Positions 8,824 to 17,426 of a stretch of DNA of 64,000 bases are shown piece after piece. This DNA comes from Micromonospora tarensis (lineage in GTDB: Bacteria > Actinomycetota > Actinomycetes > Mycobacteriales > Micromonosporaceae). Within the stretch, counting starts at the first letter, position 1. Each line of letters begins with the position of its first letter. The translations under genes and the position numbers were made by a program. Below the pieces are notes generated by a model, which saw only the letters and a list, made by a program, of their open reading frames with translations, did not search any database and had not been told where the DNA came from. The stretch is taken from the NCBI RefSeq assembly GCF_016803395.1, contig NZ_JAEVHL010000017.1, positions 1 through 64,000 on the forward strand, read 5' to 3'.

Positions 8824-9777
8824 TCAGGGAGTGCCGGCCGGAATCCCCACGTCATCGGGTTCATCCCGCGCTCGGTCAACGTGGTCCGATGCGCGGCGGT
8901 CCTCGGCGCGGGTCTGCCGCCAGGCGTAGGCGGCCAGGAAGAACGCCGCACCGGCCCAGACCAGGCAGTAGGCGCCCAGGCCCACAGCGCCGATCGACTC
9001 GTGCAGCCCGAAGTAGCCGATGACGAACTGTGTCGTCGGCAGCAGGAACTGGAGCATCCCGAGCACCGTCAGTGGCGTCCGGACCGCCGCGAAACCGAAC
9101 AGCACCAGCGGCAGCGCGGTAACCAGGCCGGCGCCGACGAACAACACGGACCGGACCGGACTGCCCCCGAAGTGGCTCCGGCCGGTCGCCGACAGGAAGG
9201 CGAGATACCCGGCGGCGGGGACGGCCAGCGCCGCGGTCTCCACCGCCAACGCCCGCCAACTCGGCACTGCCGCCCACTTGTGAAACAGCCCATAAACTCC
9301 GAAGGTGGCGGCGAGGCCGATCGCCACCCACGGTGGTCGTCCGGCGTCGATCCCCAGCCACACCACGCCCGTTGCGGCCAGAGCCACGCCGATCCACTGC
9401 GCGATCGCCATCCGCTCCCGCAGCACGGCCAGGCCAAGAAGTGCGGTGAAGAGCGGGTTGATGTAGTAGCCGAGGGCCGCCTCGATCACCCGCCCGTTGT
9501 TGACCGCCCAGATGTAGAGGCCCCAGTTCACACCCACGAAGCAGCCAGCGCCGGCCAGCAGCGCCAATACCCGTGGCTGCCGCCGGATCGCCCGCACCCA
9601 GCCGAGGTCGCGCTGGATCGCCAACACGACGGCGACGAAGACCAGCGACCAGACGATGCGGTGGGCGAGAATCGCCGGCGCCGGCGCCGGGTCCAGCAGC
9701 GGCCAGTAGAGGGTCAGCAAACCCCAGACGAAGTACGCTGCGGTTCCGGCCGGCACGCCGGTGCGGGCGCGGCGCAT
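8824..9777 (-). CDS. rarD: RarD-type EamA permease
   Basis: A 317-residue inner-membrane protein with about ten transmembrane helices made of two EamA repeats. YFVWGLLTLYW at the start and AALGYYINPLFTALLG are typical of the RarD (chloramphenicol-sensitive) family of drug/metabolite transporters. The substrate is unproven. Its ATG overlaps the stop of the MFS gene by one base (TGATG), making a two-gene operon divergent from the AraC regulator. Confidence 0.85.
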   Translation of the reverse strand: MRRARTGVPAGTAAYFVWGLLTLYWPLLDPAPAPAILAHRIVWSLVFVAVVLAIQRDLGWVRAIRRQPRVLALLAGAGCFVGVNWGLYIWAVNNGRVIEAALGYYINPLFTALLGLAVLRERMAIAQWIGVALAATGVVWLGIDAGRPPWVAIGLAATFGVYGLFHKWAAVPSWRALAVETAALAVPAAGYLAFLSATGRSHFGGSPVRSVLFVGAGLVTALPLVLFGFAAVRTPLTVLGMLQFLLPTTQFVIGYFGLHESIGAVGLGAYCLVWAGAAFFLAAYAWRQTRAEDRRASDHVDRARDEPDDVGIPAGTP

Positions 9778-10967
9778 CACTTCTGCGGCTCGGTGAGGAA
9801 CAGCCCGAGCACCAGCGCCACCAGGGGGATCAGACAGATGATGGTGAACACGCCCTGGGGGCCCCACGCTTCCGCTGCCACGCCGAGGACGGGCGCGATG
9901 AGGCCGCCGATGCTCACGGCGAGTCCGAGCGTCACGCCGGCTGCGGTGCCGGGCCGCGCCGGCAGGTAGTCCTGACCCAGCTTGACCAGCACGGCGAACG
10001 GGATGTTCAACGCGATGCCGGCGAGCACCGCGAGCAGGAGCGGCGGGTACTCCCCGGGCGTGAACCGCAGGCCGACCAGCGCGGGTACGGCGACGACCGC
10101 GCCGAGCTGCACGGTGCGGACCATCCCGACCCGGTCGGCGATCCGGCCGCCAAGCAACGTGCCGAGAACCCCGCCGACCAGGAAGGCGGCCAGCGCGGCC
10201 CCGGCGAGGCTCCTGCCCGCACCCAGATGGCGGATCCAGAACAATTCGATGAAGGTGATCGCGCCGAAGAAGGCCACCGATCTGACGGTCTCGATGCAGG
10301 TCAACACCAGGAACGGAACCCAGCGGTCCGGGCCGTGGTCCGAGACCCTGCGGGCGGCCGGCCGCGGCAGCCGATTCCGGTACAGCAGGAAGCCCATGAG
10401 CACGGCCGGCGGGATGAAGAGCGCGGTCGCTCCGACACCCATCGCGATGAGTGCGGGAGTGGCCAGTACCGGTGCCAGGAAGAATCCGACACTGCCGCCG
10501 GCGGCGAAGATGCTCATCGCTGTGGCGCTCTCGCCCGCCGCCACCCGGGCCGACTTCCCCGCCGCCGGATGGAACATCGCCACGCCGAATCCCGAGGCAC
10601 AGAGCAGCAGCCAGACCGCCACGTAGGTGTGCACGAGACCGGAAAGACCGAGACCGATTCCGGCCAGCGTCACGCCCGCCCCGGCGAGCCAGTCGAGCCG
10701 GTAACGGTCGACGGCGACGCCGATGAACGGCTGCGGAATGGAGCTGCCCAGGGTCGCGGCGAGCGTGAGACCGCCGGCGGCCACGTAGCTGTAGTGGCGA
10801 TCCAGCACGAAATACGGGACGCAGGCCGGCACAAGACCCTGGTAGAGGTCGTCGACCGCGTGGGCTGCGCTCCACAGTCGCATCCGCCGCCACGCCGACG
10901 AATGCTCGTCCGGCGTCAGCACCGTTCCAGGGTTGGCCGGGTCCACTCGGCTGCCTGTCTCCGTCAC
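9777..10967 (-). CDS. MFS transporter, fosmidomycin-resistance (Fsr)-like
   Basis: A 396-residue, about 12-helix major facilitator. The opening HAVDDLYQGLVPACVPYF and FHPAAGKSARVA match the Fsr subgroup of proton-driven drug exporters. It probably exports a small toxic compound; fosmidomycin itself is only the family name. The GTG start at 10967 is 78 bp from the divergent AraC gene, an arrangement usual for a locally regulated efflux pump. Confidence 0.85.
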   Translation of the reverse strand: MTETGSRVDPANPGTVLTPDEHSSAWRRMRLWSAAHAVDDLYQGLVPACVPYFVLDRHYSYVAAGGLTLAATLGSSIPQPFIGVAVDRYRLDWLAGAGVTLAGIGLGLSGLVHTYVAVWLLLCASGFGVAMFHPAAGKSARVAAGESATAMSIFAAGGSVGFFLAPVLATPALIAMGVGATALFIPPAVLMGFLLYRNRLPRPAARRVSDHGPDRWVPFLVLTCIETVRSVAFFGAITFIELFWIRHLGAGRSLAGAALAAFLVGGVLGTLLGGRIADRVGMVRTVQLGAVVAVPALVGLRFTPGEYPPLLLAVLAGIALNIPFAVLVKLGQDYLPARPGTAAGVTLGLAVSIGGLIAPVLGVAAEAWGPQGVFTIICLIPLVALVLGLFLTEPQK

Positions 10968-11045
10968 GATCAGCTCTCTCGTTGGGGTGTCGCAGGAAGA
11001 ATGCCCGGTCGCCCCGGCTGCCGACTATCGATATCCTGCCGACTT

Positions 11046-11819
11046 ATGTCGCCAAGCAGCCAAGATGTCGACGGCAACGCCCGGGTGCCCTTGGCCGACC
11101 GCGACCGAATCGACTGGCACACCCACGCGCGCCATCAACTGATCTGCCCCCGCAACGGCGTGCTCGGGGTGTCGACGCCGACCGGGCTGTGGACCGTCCC
11201 ACCGGACCGGGCGGTGTGGATTCCGGCCGGTGTCGCCCATTCCCATCGGGCGTACGGCCCCACCGACATGCGCGCGATCATGTTCGACCGGCCGCTGAAC
11301 CCGCTGGGCGTGGAGCAGCCGACCGCCCTGGCCGTCTCGCCGCTGCTGCGCGAGGTGATCGTCAAACTCACCGACGGTGAGGAGTTGACCGACGAGGAAC
11401 GGCTCAACCTCGAACGTGTGGCACTCGACCAGCTCCGCCGGACGGTCATGTTGCGCCTGCGCCTGCCGTACCCGGCCGATCCCCGGCTGCGGGATCTTGC
11501 CGAGATCCTGCTCGAAGACCCCACCGACCGCCGCACCCTCGGCGAGTTGGGCATGGCCGTCGGCGCCGGCGCACGTACCCTCAGCCGACTGTTCCGGGAG
11601 CAGACCGGAATGTCGTTCCCGCACTGGCGCACCCAGCTGCGGCTGCACCACTCACTCACGTTGATCGCCGAGGGCGCGTCGGTGACCACCACCGCAGCGG
11701 CCAGCGGTTACAGCGGTCCCAGTGCGTTCATCCAGGCGTTTCGCGCCTACTTCGGGATGACGCCGGGCGAGTATTGCCGCAGCCGGCGGGGCTCCGACCC
11801 GTCGCCGACCTCACACTGA
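11046..11819 (+). CDS. AraC-family transcriptional regulator
   Basis: A 257-residue regulator. The N-terminal cupin domain (HTHARHQLICPRNGVLGV, then VWIPAGVAHSHRAYG, about residues 20-80) senses a ligand. The C-terminal double helix-turn-helix (about 165-250) includes LSRLFREQTGMSF and AAASGYSGPSAFIQAFRAYFG. It is divergent from the MFS/RarD operon and probably controls it through the 78-bp intergenic region. The ATG at 11046 lacks an obvious strong Shine-Dalgarno sequence. Confidence 0.85.
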   Translation: MSPSSQDVDGNARVPLADRDRIDWHTHARHQLICPRNGVLGVSTPTGLWTVPPDRAVWIPAGVAHSHRAYGPTDMRAIMFDRPLNPLGVEQPTALAVSPLLREVIVKLTDGEELTDEERLNLERVALDQLRRTVMLRLRLPYPADPRLRDLAEILLEDPTDRRTLGELGMAVGAGARTLSRLFREQTGMSFPHWRTQLRLHHSLTLIAEGASVTTTAAASGYSGPSAFIQAFRAYFGMTPGEYCRSRRGSDPSPTSH

Positions 11820-11950
11820 GCGGGCGGGGTCCGGGTCGCCGTACGGCCGGCAGCGGCCACCTCGCCACTCGACCACCCGTCAGATCCGTGCCAGCCCAAC
11901 CCACTGCGCCGGGGCTCCGCGATTCCGACTCACGTGTCACGATCTCGGCC

Positions 11951-12868
11951 ATGCGTCTTCCGTTCGGCCTGCTCGTCGCATCCGTCGTGGCTGGTCTGCT
12001 CTCGGCTGCGGCGGCGCTGCTCGCCAGGCCGGCCGCGGCGCTGCAGTTCGGCCTGGCCATGCTGCTCGCTCTGCTCGGCTACGTCCTGCTGGGTCGCGGT
12101 GCGCGCCGCGTACGGTGGGCCATCGCCGCCGGTGTCGGACTCCTTGCCGTGGTGGCGGCGATGAGACTGCACTGGTATCAGGAGCAGGTCGTCGAAGTGG
12201 GCTGGCTGACATACGGGCCAGCGGCAGCAGAGCCGTCCAGCTTGGGGCCATGGCGCGACTCGGTCGACCGGCAACGGCTCGCCGCACTGGGTTCGGCGCT
12301 GGGCGCGGCCTGTCTCGCGGCCGGCGTGTTGGCACTACCGTCCCGCGACAGGCGGCGGGGTGTGGCCACGACACTCTTCGCGCTGCTGCTGCTCGCCTGG
12401 TTCGGGCTGGGCGCCACCCCGGAGTTCGTCGACTATCCGCTGCCGGACCTGCTCGGGACGGTCTGGCCGGCGCTGCTCGCCGCTCTGGTGACGCTGGGCG
12501 CACTCGCGCTGTCCGGGTGGCGGGCCGACCGACGTTGGCTGCTCCCGGTGGGGTTGTTCCTGCTGTCACTCGCAGCGGCTGACGCGTACTCGGTTCTCGC
12601 CGGGGTGTGGTCGGGCTGGTGGGAGATGGCCAATCCGGACCGGAACGCCTTCCTGGAACTGGGCATGGCGGTGAGCACCTCCACGAAGGATCCTCTCCAG
12701 CTGTCGTCGGCCGTGGAGACGACGATCCCGCTCGCCGGGGCGGCACTGGCGGCCGCCGGCGCACTGCGCAGCTCCCGCGAAACCACGGACCGGATGGGCT
12801 TCCCGCTAATGGATGACGAAGGCCGGGACACCGTTGACGGTGACGACGACAACACCTCTTCGGCCTAG
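11951..12868 (+). CDS. Hypothetical multi-pass membrane protein
   Basis: A 305-residue protein with about seven hydrophobic stretches, at residues near 5-25, 35-50, 55-75, 110-130, 140-155, 170-190 and 200-220, and an Asp-rich C-terminal tail ending DGDDDNTSSA. I do not recognise a family. The ATG at 11951 was chosen because the hydrophobic N-terminus begins there. It stands alone downstream of the AraC gene on the same strand. Confidence 0.6.
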   Translation: MRLPFGLLVASVVAGLLSAAAALLARPAAALQFGLAMLLALLGYVLLGRGARRVRWAIAAGVGLLAVVAAMRLHWYQEQVVEVGWLTYGPAAAEPSSLGPWRDSVDRQRLAALGSALGAACLAAGVLALPSRDRRRGVATTLFALLLLAWFGLGATPEFVDYPLPDLLGTVWPALLAALVTLGALALSGWRADRRWLLPVGLFLLSLAAADAYSVLAGVWSGWWEMANPDRNAFLELGMAVSTSTKDPLQLSSAVETTIPLAGAALAAAGALRSSRETTDRMGFPLMDDEGRDTVDGDDDNTSSA

Positions 12869-13189
12869 TAACTCTCGATTAACACGGTTGCCCATGCAGA
12901 CAGCAGAAAGGGGGACTCTGACCCTTTTCCAACTAAGCCGACGCCGTTCCGCACCGGCTGCGCGAGCGTTCGACCGAAGCGGGACCGCCAGCAGGCGCAC
13001 GAGTCCGTCCCCCTCGGCCCGGTCGGCGCAGCCCACGAACGCGAGGCATAACTGCGTGGTCTGCTGCTGGAGGGGCGACGGCTGCGTTCATGCTGAAAGG
13101 GCACTCCAGCACGGCTATCCCATCTTGCTTCTCCGCTAACCAACGGTAATATCTCCATGTTTTGATCAACAACGGGGAGGAAGATCCAC
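12869..13189. other. Intergenic region with no convincing gene
   Basis: These 321 bases carry several open frames, but all are Arg/Pro/Ser-rich and lack start signals. Composition is more AT-rich towards the right end, where a promoter is visible. I see nothing else in it. Confidence 0.6.
13125..13152 (+). promoter_or_regulatory. Sigma-70-type promoter for the surface-protein gene
   Basis: TTGCTT at 13125-13130 and TAATAT at 13147-13152 are separated by 16 bp, close to the vegetative (HrdB-like) consensus. Transcription would start about 30 bp before the ATG at 13190, which is preceded by GGGGAGGAA. Confidence 0.6.
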
Positions 13190-13912
13190 ATGCGATGGAA
13201 GTTTCCGGCCGGCGCCCTGATAGCGCTGGCTCTCTTCATTCCGGCGGCCCCGGCGGCGGCGCAAGCCGCATCGCCCGGGCTGAATGCGGCCTGCCAGACG
13301 GTCGAGCGCAAGGTCTACACGGATATCCGCGAACTTGTCACCATCGACCTGGATACCGCCACCACCGTGCAGGTGCGAGTGCTGGCCGCCCAGATCCTGG
13401 CCACGGCGAACAAGGAGTCGTTGCCCGTTCTGCCTGACGCAATCCAGGACAAGCTCGACGGCACCTCGGACGAACTCCGCGCATTCCTCAAGTCGGACGT
13501 GCAGAATGCCTGGTCAGTGGCGCTGCGGATCTCGGTGGTCCAGACGTTGACGGACGCTGGCCCCAACGTGAAGGAGGCCGCGCAGAAGGTGCTCGATGCC
13601 CCGTCCATCGACACCTACCTGGCTTACCTGAACAACGGTCTGTACGAGGCACGGGCGCTCGACTGCGCGTCTCAGCCCACGCCGACGCCGAGCGCGACCG
13701 CCACGCCGAGCGCCACGCCCAGCGGTACGCCGACCGTCGCACCGACCGCCACGCCCTCCGTCAGCTCGGGCGCTGCCGGCGGTAACGGCGGCGGACTGCC
13801 GGTGACCGGTGCCAACACCCTGACCGTGGCCGGCCTTGGCGCCGCGCTTCTGCTCCTCGGCGGCGCGGGCTACGTGATCGGACGCCGACGCCGGTCCCGC
13901 TTCGTGGCATAG
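13190..13912 (+). CDS. Secreted, sortase-anchored surface protein (LPxTG-like), possible ALF-repeat type
   Basis: A 240-residue exported protein. It has a signal peptide (residues 1-25), an alpha-helical segment of about 130 residues (VLAAQILATANKESLPVLPDAI and later KEAAQKVLDAPSIDTYLAYLN) resembling short ALF repeats of actinobacteria, a Pro/Thr/Ser/Ala linker, and LPVTG, a hydrophobic helix and an RRRRSR tail. The last three are the classic sortase substrate signal, so it should be covalently attached to peptidoglycan. Its ligand or partner is unknown. Confidence 0.8.
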   Translation: MRWKFPAGALIALALFIPAAPAAAQAASPGLNAACQTVERKVYTDIRELVTIDLDTATTVQVRVLAAQILATANKESLPVLPDAIQDKLDGTSDELRAFLKSDVQNAWSVALRISVVQTLTDAGPNVKEAAQKVLDAPSIDTYLAYLNNGLYEARALDCASQPTPTPSATATPSATPSGTPTVAPTATPSVSSGAAGGNGGGLPVTGANTLTVAGLGAALLLLGGAGYVIGRRRRSRFVA

Positions 13913-13923
13913 CGCACCCGTCG

Positions 13924-13954
13924 CGCCCGGCTCGGCACTTCGTCGAGCCGGGCG
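13924..13954 (+). terminator. Hairpin after the surface-protein gene
   Basis: CGCCCGGCTCG at 13924-13934 pairs perfectly with CGAGCCGGGCG at 13944-13954, just downstream of the gene. There is no long U tract, as is common in actinobacterial terminators. Confidence 0.6.
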
Positions 13955-14014
13955 TGGTCAGACGGAGGTGTCCGCCCGGCATGGCCAGCGGCACCGCCGT
14001 CGACCTTTGAAAAC

Positions 14015-14047
14015 GCCGAAGCCCAGGTCACTGACCTGGGCTTCGGC
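14015..14047 (-). terminator. Original tRNA-Thr terminator, separated from its tRNA by the prophage
   Basis: A 16-bp perfect inverted repeat (arms 14015-14030 and 14032-14047) is followed on the minus strand by GTTTTC. It begins one base beyond the left attachment core, so before integration it would have followed the tRNA-Thr 3' end directly. Confidence 0.75.
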
Positions 14048-14096
14048 ACCGAGCCGCCTGACGGAATCGAACCGTCGACCTACGCATTACGAGTGC
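14048..14096. repeat. attL: attL core: 49-bp direct repeat containing the displaced tRNA-Thr 3' part
   Basis: This 49-bp segment is identical to 62875-62923. It holds only the T arm and the 3' half of the anticodon arm of tRNA-Thr (minus strand) and cannot make a tRNA. It marks the left end of the prophage; the distance between the copies is 48,827 bp. Confidence 0.95.
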
Positions 14097-14170
14097 TCGG
14101 TGACTATCGGAACGGTTGCGAACCGACCTACGCTGACCTGCGTCGGTGCCGCCTATGTAGGCCCCTTCCG

Positions 14171-14836
14171 TCAGATTCGCATCCCACCCGTGTCCTCAGA
14201 ATTGTCCTCAGCCCGATGCTGCTCTGTGGCTATCACTCGGCTTGCCAAGCTGCGTGCCGCCCGCAACGTCTCGGGCTCCGGCAGCCACGTCACGCCCTCG
14301 CTCCGGTTCCGGCGCCCATCCTCCCGAGGCTTACCCAGTGCCACGCCCAAGGGGTCCGTTGGCCCGTCCACACTGCCGCCTCTGCGGAAGCCGATGGTGT
14401 CGCCCTGGGTGCCGGCAACGTACATGTGCCCACCCGACACCTGCCGAGCTGCGGGCCGTACCAGACGAATGCCAACGTCGCGCTGCCCCGCGATCGTGAC
14501 GAGCAGCGCCTCCACCTGCACGGCCAGTTCCGCCACCCGACCCGATAGTTGCGACACCTCTTCGCGGACCTCGGTCACCTCTGCGCTCACGTGGCAGGTG
14601 ACGCAACGCTCGGCCCTGCTGAGCAGCCAGGTCACCGTCCACCCGCACCCGCCGACGCCGATCACGCTCGCCAGGAGGGGATAGGTGCCGAACGGGATGG
14701 TCACCGGCGCCAGGTGGTCGACGAGGAAGAGGGTGGCCGCCAGAACGATCGCGGTTACGCAGAGGATCACGTAGCCGTATTCGGCGTGACGTCGAGGCGG
14801 GTCAACAGTGGCGAGGGGTCCCCCTGTGATATCCAT
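14171..14836 (-). CDS. Hypothetical membrane protein at the left prophage end
   Basis: A protein of about 221 residues with two hydrophobic helices near the N-terminus (VILCVTAIVLAATLFLV and YPLLASVIGVGGCGWTVTW), then a coiled-coil-like stretch (VTEVREEVSQLSGRVAELAVQVEALL) and a soluble C-terminus. I recognise no family. The start is uncertain: ATG 14836 is listed, but GTG 14854 and TTG 14929 are in frame and none has a good ribosome-binding site. The 3' end overlaps the left arm-type repeats. Transcription runs towards attL. Confidence 0.5.
   Translation of the reverse strand: MDITGGPLATVDPPRRHAEYGYVILCVTAIVLAATLFLVDHLAPVTIPFGTYPLLASVIGVGGCGWTVTWLLSRAERCVTCHVSAEVTEVREEVSQLSGRVAELAVQVEALLVTIAGQRDVGIRLVRPAARQVSGGHMYVAGTQGDTIGFRRGGSVDGPTDPLGVALGKPREDGRRNRSEGVTWLPEPETLRAARSLASRVIATEQHRAEDNSEDTGGMRI
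14191..14210. promoter_or_regulatory. Putative arm-type integrase/excisionase sites, left
   Basis: TGTCCTCA occurs at 14191-14198 and again at 14203-14210, a 12-bp period. The same pair with the same period lies at 62764-62783. The left pair starts 95 bp inside attL and the right pair ends 92 bp inside attR, the placement expected of arm-binding sites for a tyrosine integrase. Confidence 0.65.
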
Positions 14837-14970
14837 CGTGGGAGTCTCGTTCACGAGACGGGGGGTGAGGCAATGATCACCCGCCGCAGTGTGCAGATAG
14901 TGAACCGTTGACGCAGCAACGGTTAACAAAGGTGTGACGTCCGGTGATGATCCACTACCCGAACGGGGTG

Positions 14971-15378
14971 TCAGCTCGCCCGGAAGGTCAACCGATACCG
15001 ATGCGCGGCGTACAGATCCTGCAGACCGTCAGCGTGGGTCACGACCAGCAGCGGAACACCCTCCGGCACCTGATACGTCCGGCGCTCCGCCGGCGTCGGC
15101 TGCCGCGCACCCACCCACGAGCCAGGTTCCACGACGATGATTTCCGGCTCCACTGGGGTCCGCACCACCACGCCGCGTCCCCGTACCGCCTCTGCCAGGC
15201 CCTCTGTCCGCAATTGCTGCACCGCTGCCCGGGCCGTGATCGCGCTGACGTCGTAGGTCTGCGACAGGTCCCTTTCGGACGGAAGTCGGTCACCTGGTCT
15301 GAGCTGCCCAGACGTGATCCGGTCACGCAGAATGTCGGCCAGCTCGCGGCGGCCGACCTGCTCCGGGTCCGGGGTCAC
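14971..15378 (-). CDS. GntR-family transcriptional regulator
   Basis: A 135-residue winged-helix regulator. RRELADILRDRITSGQLRPG and LPSERDLSQTYDVSAITARAAVQQL (split here into two pieces) form the GntR DNA-binding domain in residues 10-75. The C-terminal domain is short, as in element-borne regulators of the KorSA type. The GTG at 15378 has no clear ribosome-binding site. It is divergent from the XRE gene and the palindromic operator at 15413 lies between them, so it may regulate one or both. Confidence 0.8.
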   Translation of the reverse strand: MTPDPEQVGRRELADILRDRITSGQLRPGDRLPSERDLSQTYDVSAITARAAVQQLRTEGLAEAVRGRGVVVRTPVEPEIIVVEPGSWVGARQPTPAERRTYQVPEGVPLLVVTHADGLQDLYAAHRYRLTFRAS

Positions 15379-15412
15379 CGCCGCAGGCTAAGCCGCGCGA
15401 CACATTGGGGCG

Positions 15413-15434
15413 GTGAGGTACCTGAGTACCGCAG
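15413..15434. promoter_or_regulatory. Operator copy 1 (GTGAGGTA...)
   Basis: GTGAGGTA at 15413-15420 is followed after six bases (CCTGAG) by an imperfect inverse arm, TACCGCAG. It lies in the divergent GntR/XRE interval. The better copy, with both arms perfect, is at 16844-16865. Confidence 0.55.
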
Positions 15435-15536
15435 ACGCCTCCGGACTGTCACCACTGCGGTACGGTCGGGTATGGCGGGCCCGCCGGTTGTAGCGGTCGG
15501 CGGGCCGCCGCCCAGACCGCTACCTGGGGGGACACC

Positions 15537-16793
15537 TTGACACCCAAGCCACCGACCGAGCAGACCATCGGTCAGAAGCTCAAGCGCCACCGCAAGGCCG
15601 CCCGGCTCACGCAGGAGCGGCTCGCCGAGCGCGCCGGCGGGCTCAGCGTCGAGACCGTCCGGAAGCTGGAGCAGGGCGTACGCCGCAGCGCCTCGCTGCC
15701 CACCCTGCACGCGCTCGCCCGCGCCCTGAACGTGCCCACCAGCACGCTGATCGGCGACGCCACCGAAGCCGCCGCCCGCGCCGAACCCGACCACCGGCCT
15801 CTATCGCTGGCCGCGATCCGCCGCGTCATCGCCCCCGTACTCGGACTCGACGGGGCCATGCTGAACACGCCCGCCGGCGACCCGCCCACACTGGACGTGC
15901 TCACCGGCCGGCTGCGCACCGTCGACCGCAGCTACCAACGCAACGACTACGCCGCCGCCCTCGCCGCCCTGCCGCCGCTACTCGCCGACGTCCAGGCCGC
16001 CGTCGACGTCGCCGCCGACCGGAACCAGCCCGCCGCCCACGCGCTGCTCGCCCGCACCCGCCACCTCACCGGGAACCTGCTCATCCAGCTGCGCGCCGGC
16101 GACCTCGCCCAGACCGCCCTCGCCGGCGCCCTCGACGCCGCCCGCCAGTCCGGCGACCAGGTCGTCGCGGCCACCGTCATTCAGGGCATGTGCTGGCTGC
16201 TGATGCGGCAGGGCCGGCTCGTCGAGGCCGCCGAGCTGGCCACCACCACCGCCGACCAGATCGAGCCGAAGTTCTCCCGGGCCACCCCGGGACAGCTGGC
16301 GGCGTGGGGTTGGCTGCTGGTGGGCGGTGCGGCCGCGTACGCCCGCGACAACCAGCCGGGTGTCGCCGCCGACCTGGTCGACGCGGCGCAGGCCGCCGCC
16401 GTGCGGATCGGCGAGCGGGCACCGGAGCCGGGGCACCTGATGATGGTCGGCGGGTTCGACGCGGGCCGTGTGCAAATGGCGCGGGTGGAGAACGCCGCGG
16501 TGGCCGGCGACCCGGGCCGCGTGTTGGACCTGTCGCGGGTGGTGCCGGCCGGTCCGACGCCGGTCGGGTCGAGCTGGCAGCGTCACCGGCTCGATGTGGC
16601 GTGGGCGCACGCGCAGCGCCGCCAGCACCACGAGGCCACCGAGGTGCTGGTCGAGCTGCGGCACCTGGCACCGGCCTGGCTGCGGCAGCAGCGGTATGCG
16701 CGGGACATCGTGGACGTGATCGCTGACGGTCGCCGGCGGGCGATGACGGAGGACCTGGCGGATCTGGCGCAGGTCGTCGGCTACGTTCCCTGA
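15537..16793 (+). CDS. XRE-family regulator with TPR-like C-terminal domain
   Basis: A 418-residue protein. The N-terminal helix-turn-helix (LKRHRKAARLTQERLAERAG, about residues 14-70) is followed by alpha-helical TPR-like repeats to the end. This architecture is common in actinobacterial regulators encoded with DUF397 proteins (WhiJ-like pairs). The TTG at 15537 is preceded by GGGGGGA. A small gene chain ending in a DUF397 gene follows, after a second copy of the operator. Confidence 0.85.
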   Translation: MTPKPPTEQTIGQKLKRHRKAARLTQERLAERAGGLSVETVRKLEQGVRRSASLPTLHALARALNVPTSTLIGDATEAAARAEPDHRPLSLAAIRRVIAPVLGLDGAMLNTPAGDPPTLDVLTGRLRTVDRSYQRNDYAAALAALPPLLADVQAAVDVAADRNQPAAHALLARTRHLTGNLLIQLRAGDLAQTALAGALDAARQSGDQVVAATVIQGMCWLLMRQGRLVEAAELATTTADQIEPKFSRATPGQLAAWGWLLVGGAAAYARDNQPGVAADLVDAAQAAAVRIGERAPEPGHLMMVGGFDAGRVQMARVENAAVAGDPGRVLDLSRVVPAGPTPVGSSWQRHRLDVAWAHAQRRQHHEATEVLVELRHLAPAWLRQQRYARDIVDVIADGRRRAMTEDLADLAQVVGYVP

Positions 16794-16843
16794 CCGCTCG
16801 CACGCGGTGTACCAGTTTGGTCACCGGATGCGGTTAGCGGTAC

Positions 16844-16865
16844 GTGAGGTACCTGGATACCTCAC
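16844..16865. promoter_or_regulatory. Operator copy 2, perfect palindrome
   Basis: GTGAGGTA at 16844-16851 and TACCTCAC at 16858-16865 are exact inverse arms around CCTGGA. The site lies about 90 bp before the small gene at 16954. Together with the copy at 15413 it suggests that one regulator (GntR or XRE) controls both transcription units. Confidence 0.65.
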
Positions 16866-16953
16866 CTCGCACCCTGGACTCTGAGGTCAGGACGCGGTAA
16901 CTCACCGGTCACGCGGTGAGGCCGCGCCCCTCGGAGCGAGGGAGGCGAGCACC

Positions 16954-17163
16954 GTGCACTGGCCCTTCAACCGGCGACGGCAGCAGCCGGCACAGCGCAT
17001 CGACGCGACCGGCCCTGCGACCGGCTACCCCAACCAGTCCGGCGCGCTCGGCCCGGCCGCTGTCGACGAGCTGCAGGCTCGCCGGCGGGCCGGGTCGCAC
17101 TGGAGTCCGAGCCCGATCGACAAGCTGATCGACCCGTGGACCGCCCGGGACGGCAACTCGTGA
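16954..17163 (+). CDS. Small hypothetical protein
   Basis: A 69-residue Arg/Gln-rich protein (starts MHWPFNRRRQQPAQRID) with no recognised domain. GTG at 16954 lies after GGGAGG. It opens a chain in which each gene overlaps the next, and it lies directly behind the perfect operator. Confidence 0.6.
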   Translation: MHWPFNRRRQQPAQRIDATGPATGYPNQSGALGPAAVDELQARRRAGSHWSPSPIDKLIDPWTARDGNS

Positions 17164-17426
17164 CCGCCCGGACCATGCCGGCCGCCGGCACTCGCGTATC
17201 CATGAGACCCGGGGACTGGCTCGTCGAGCCCGGGCGGCCCGGCCACATCCACTACGACATCCGGGTCGTCTCCATCCACGACTCCAGCGACCCCGCCTAC
17301 CACTGGGTACGCGGTCACGGACTGGAGTGCACCTGGGAGTCCGCCGAGTGCACGGCCCCGTGGTGCTGGGAGGTCCTGGTCGACGTCGACGTCCTGGCCG
17401 AGGCCGCCGACGGGGCGACCCCGTGA
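17160..17426 (+). CDS. Small hypothetical protein
   Basis: An 88-residue protein with TRVSMRPGDWLVEPGRPGHI and a Trp/Cys-containing centre (CTWESAECTAPWCWEV). The GTG at 17160 overlaps the preceding stop as GTGA. No family is recognised. Confidence 0.65.
   Translation: MTARTMPAAGTRVSMRPGDWLVEPGRPGHIHYDIRVVSIHDSSDPAYHWVRGHGLECTWESAECTAPWCWEVLVDVDVLAEAADGATP

Noticed and set aside
8824..10893. Apparent 689-residue fusion of RarD with an upstream region
   Set aside because: The upstream part is Arg/Gly-rich shadow of the MFS gene; the RarD product starts at ATG 9777 in a one-base overlap with the MFS stop.
9573..11045. Long N-terminal extension in frame with the AraC gene
   Set aside because: It runs antisense through the MFS and RarD genes and is low-complexity; the real protein starts at 11046.
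14048..14096. Second tRNA-Thr gene at the left prophage end
   Set aside because: Only the 3' 45 bases of the tRNA are present; there is no acceptor 5' strand or D arm.
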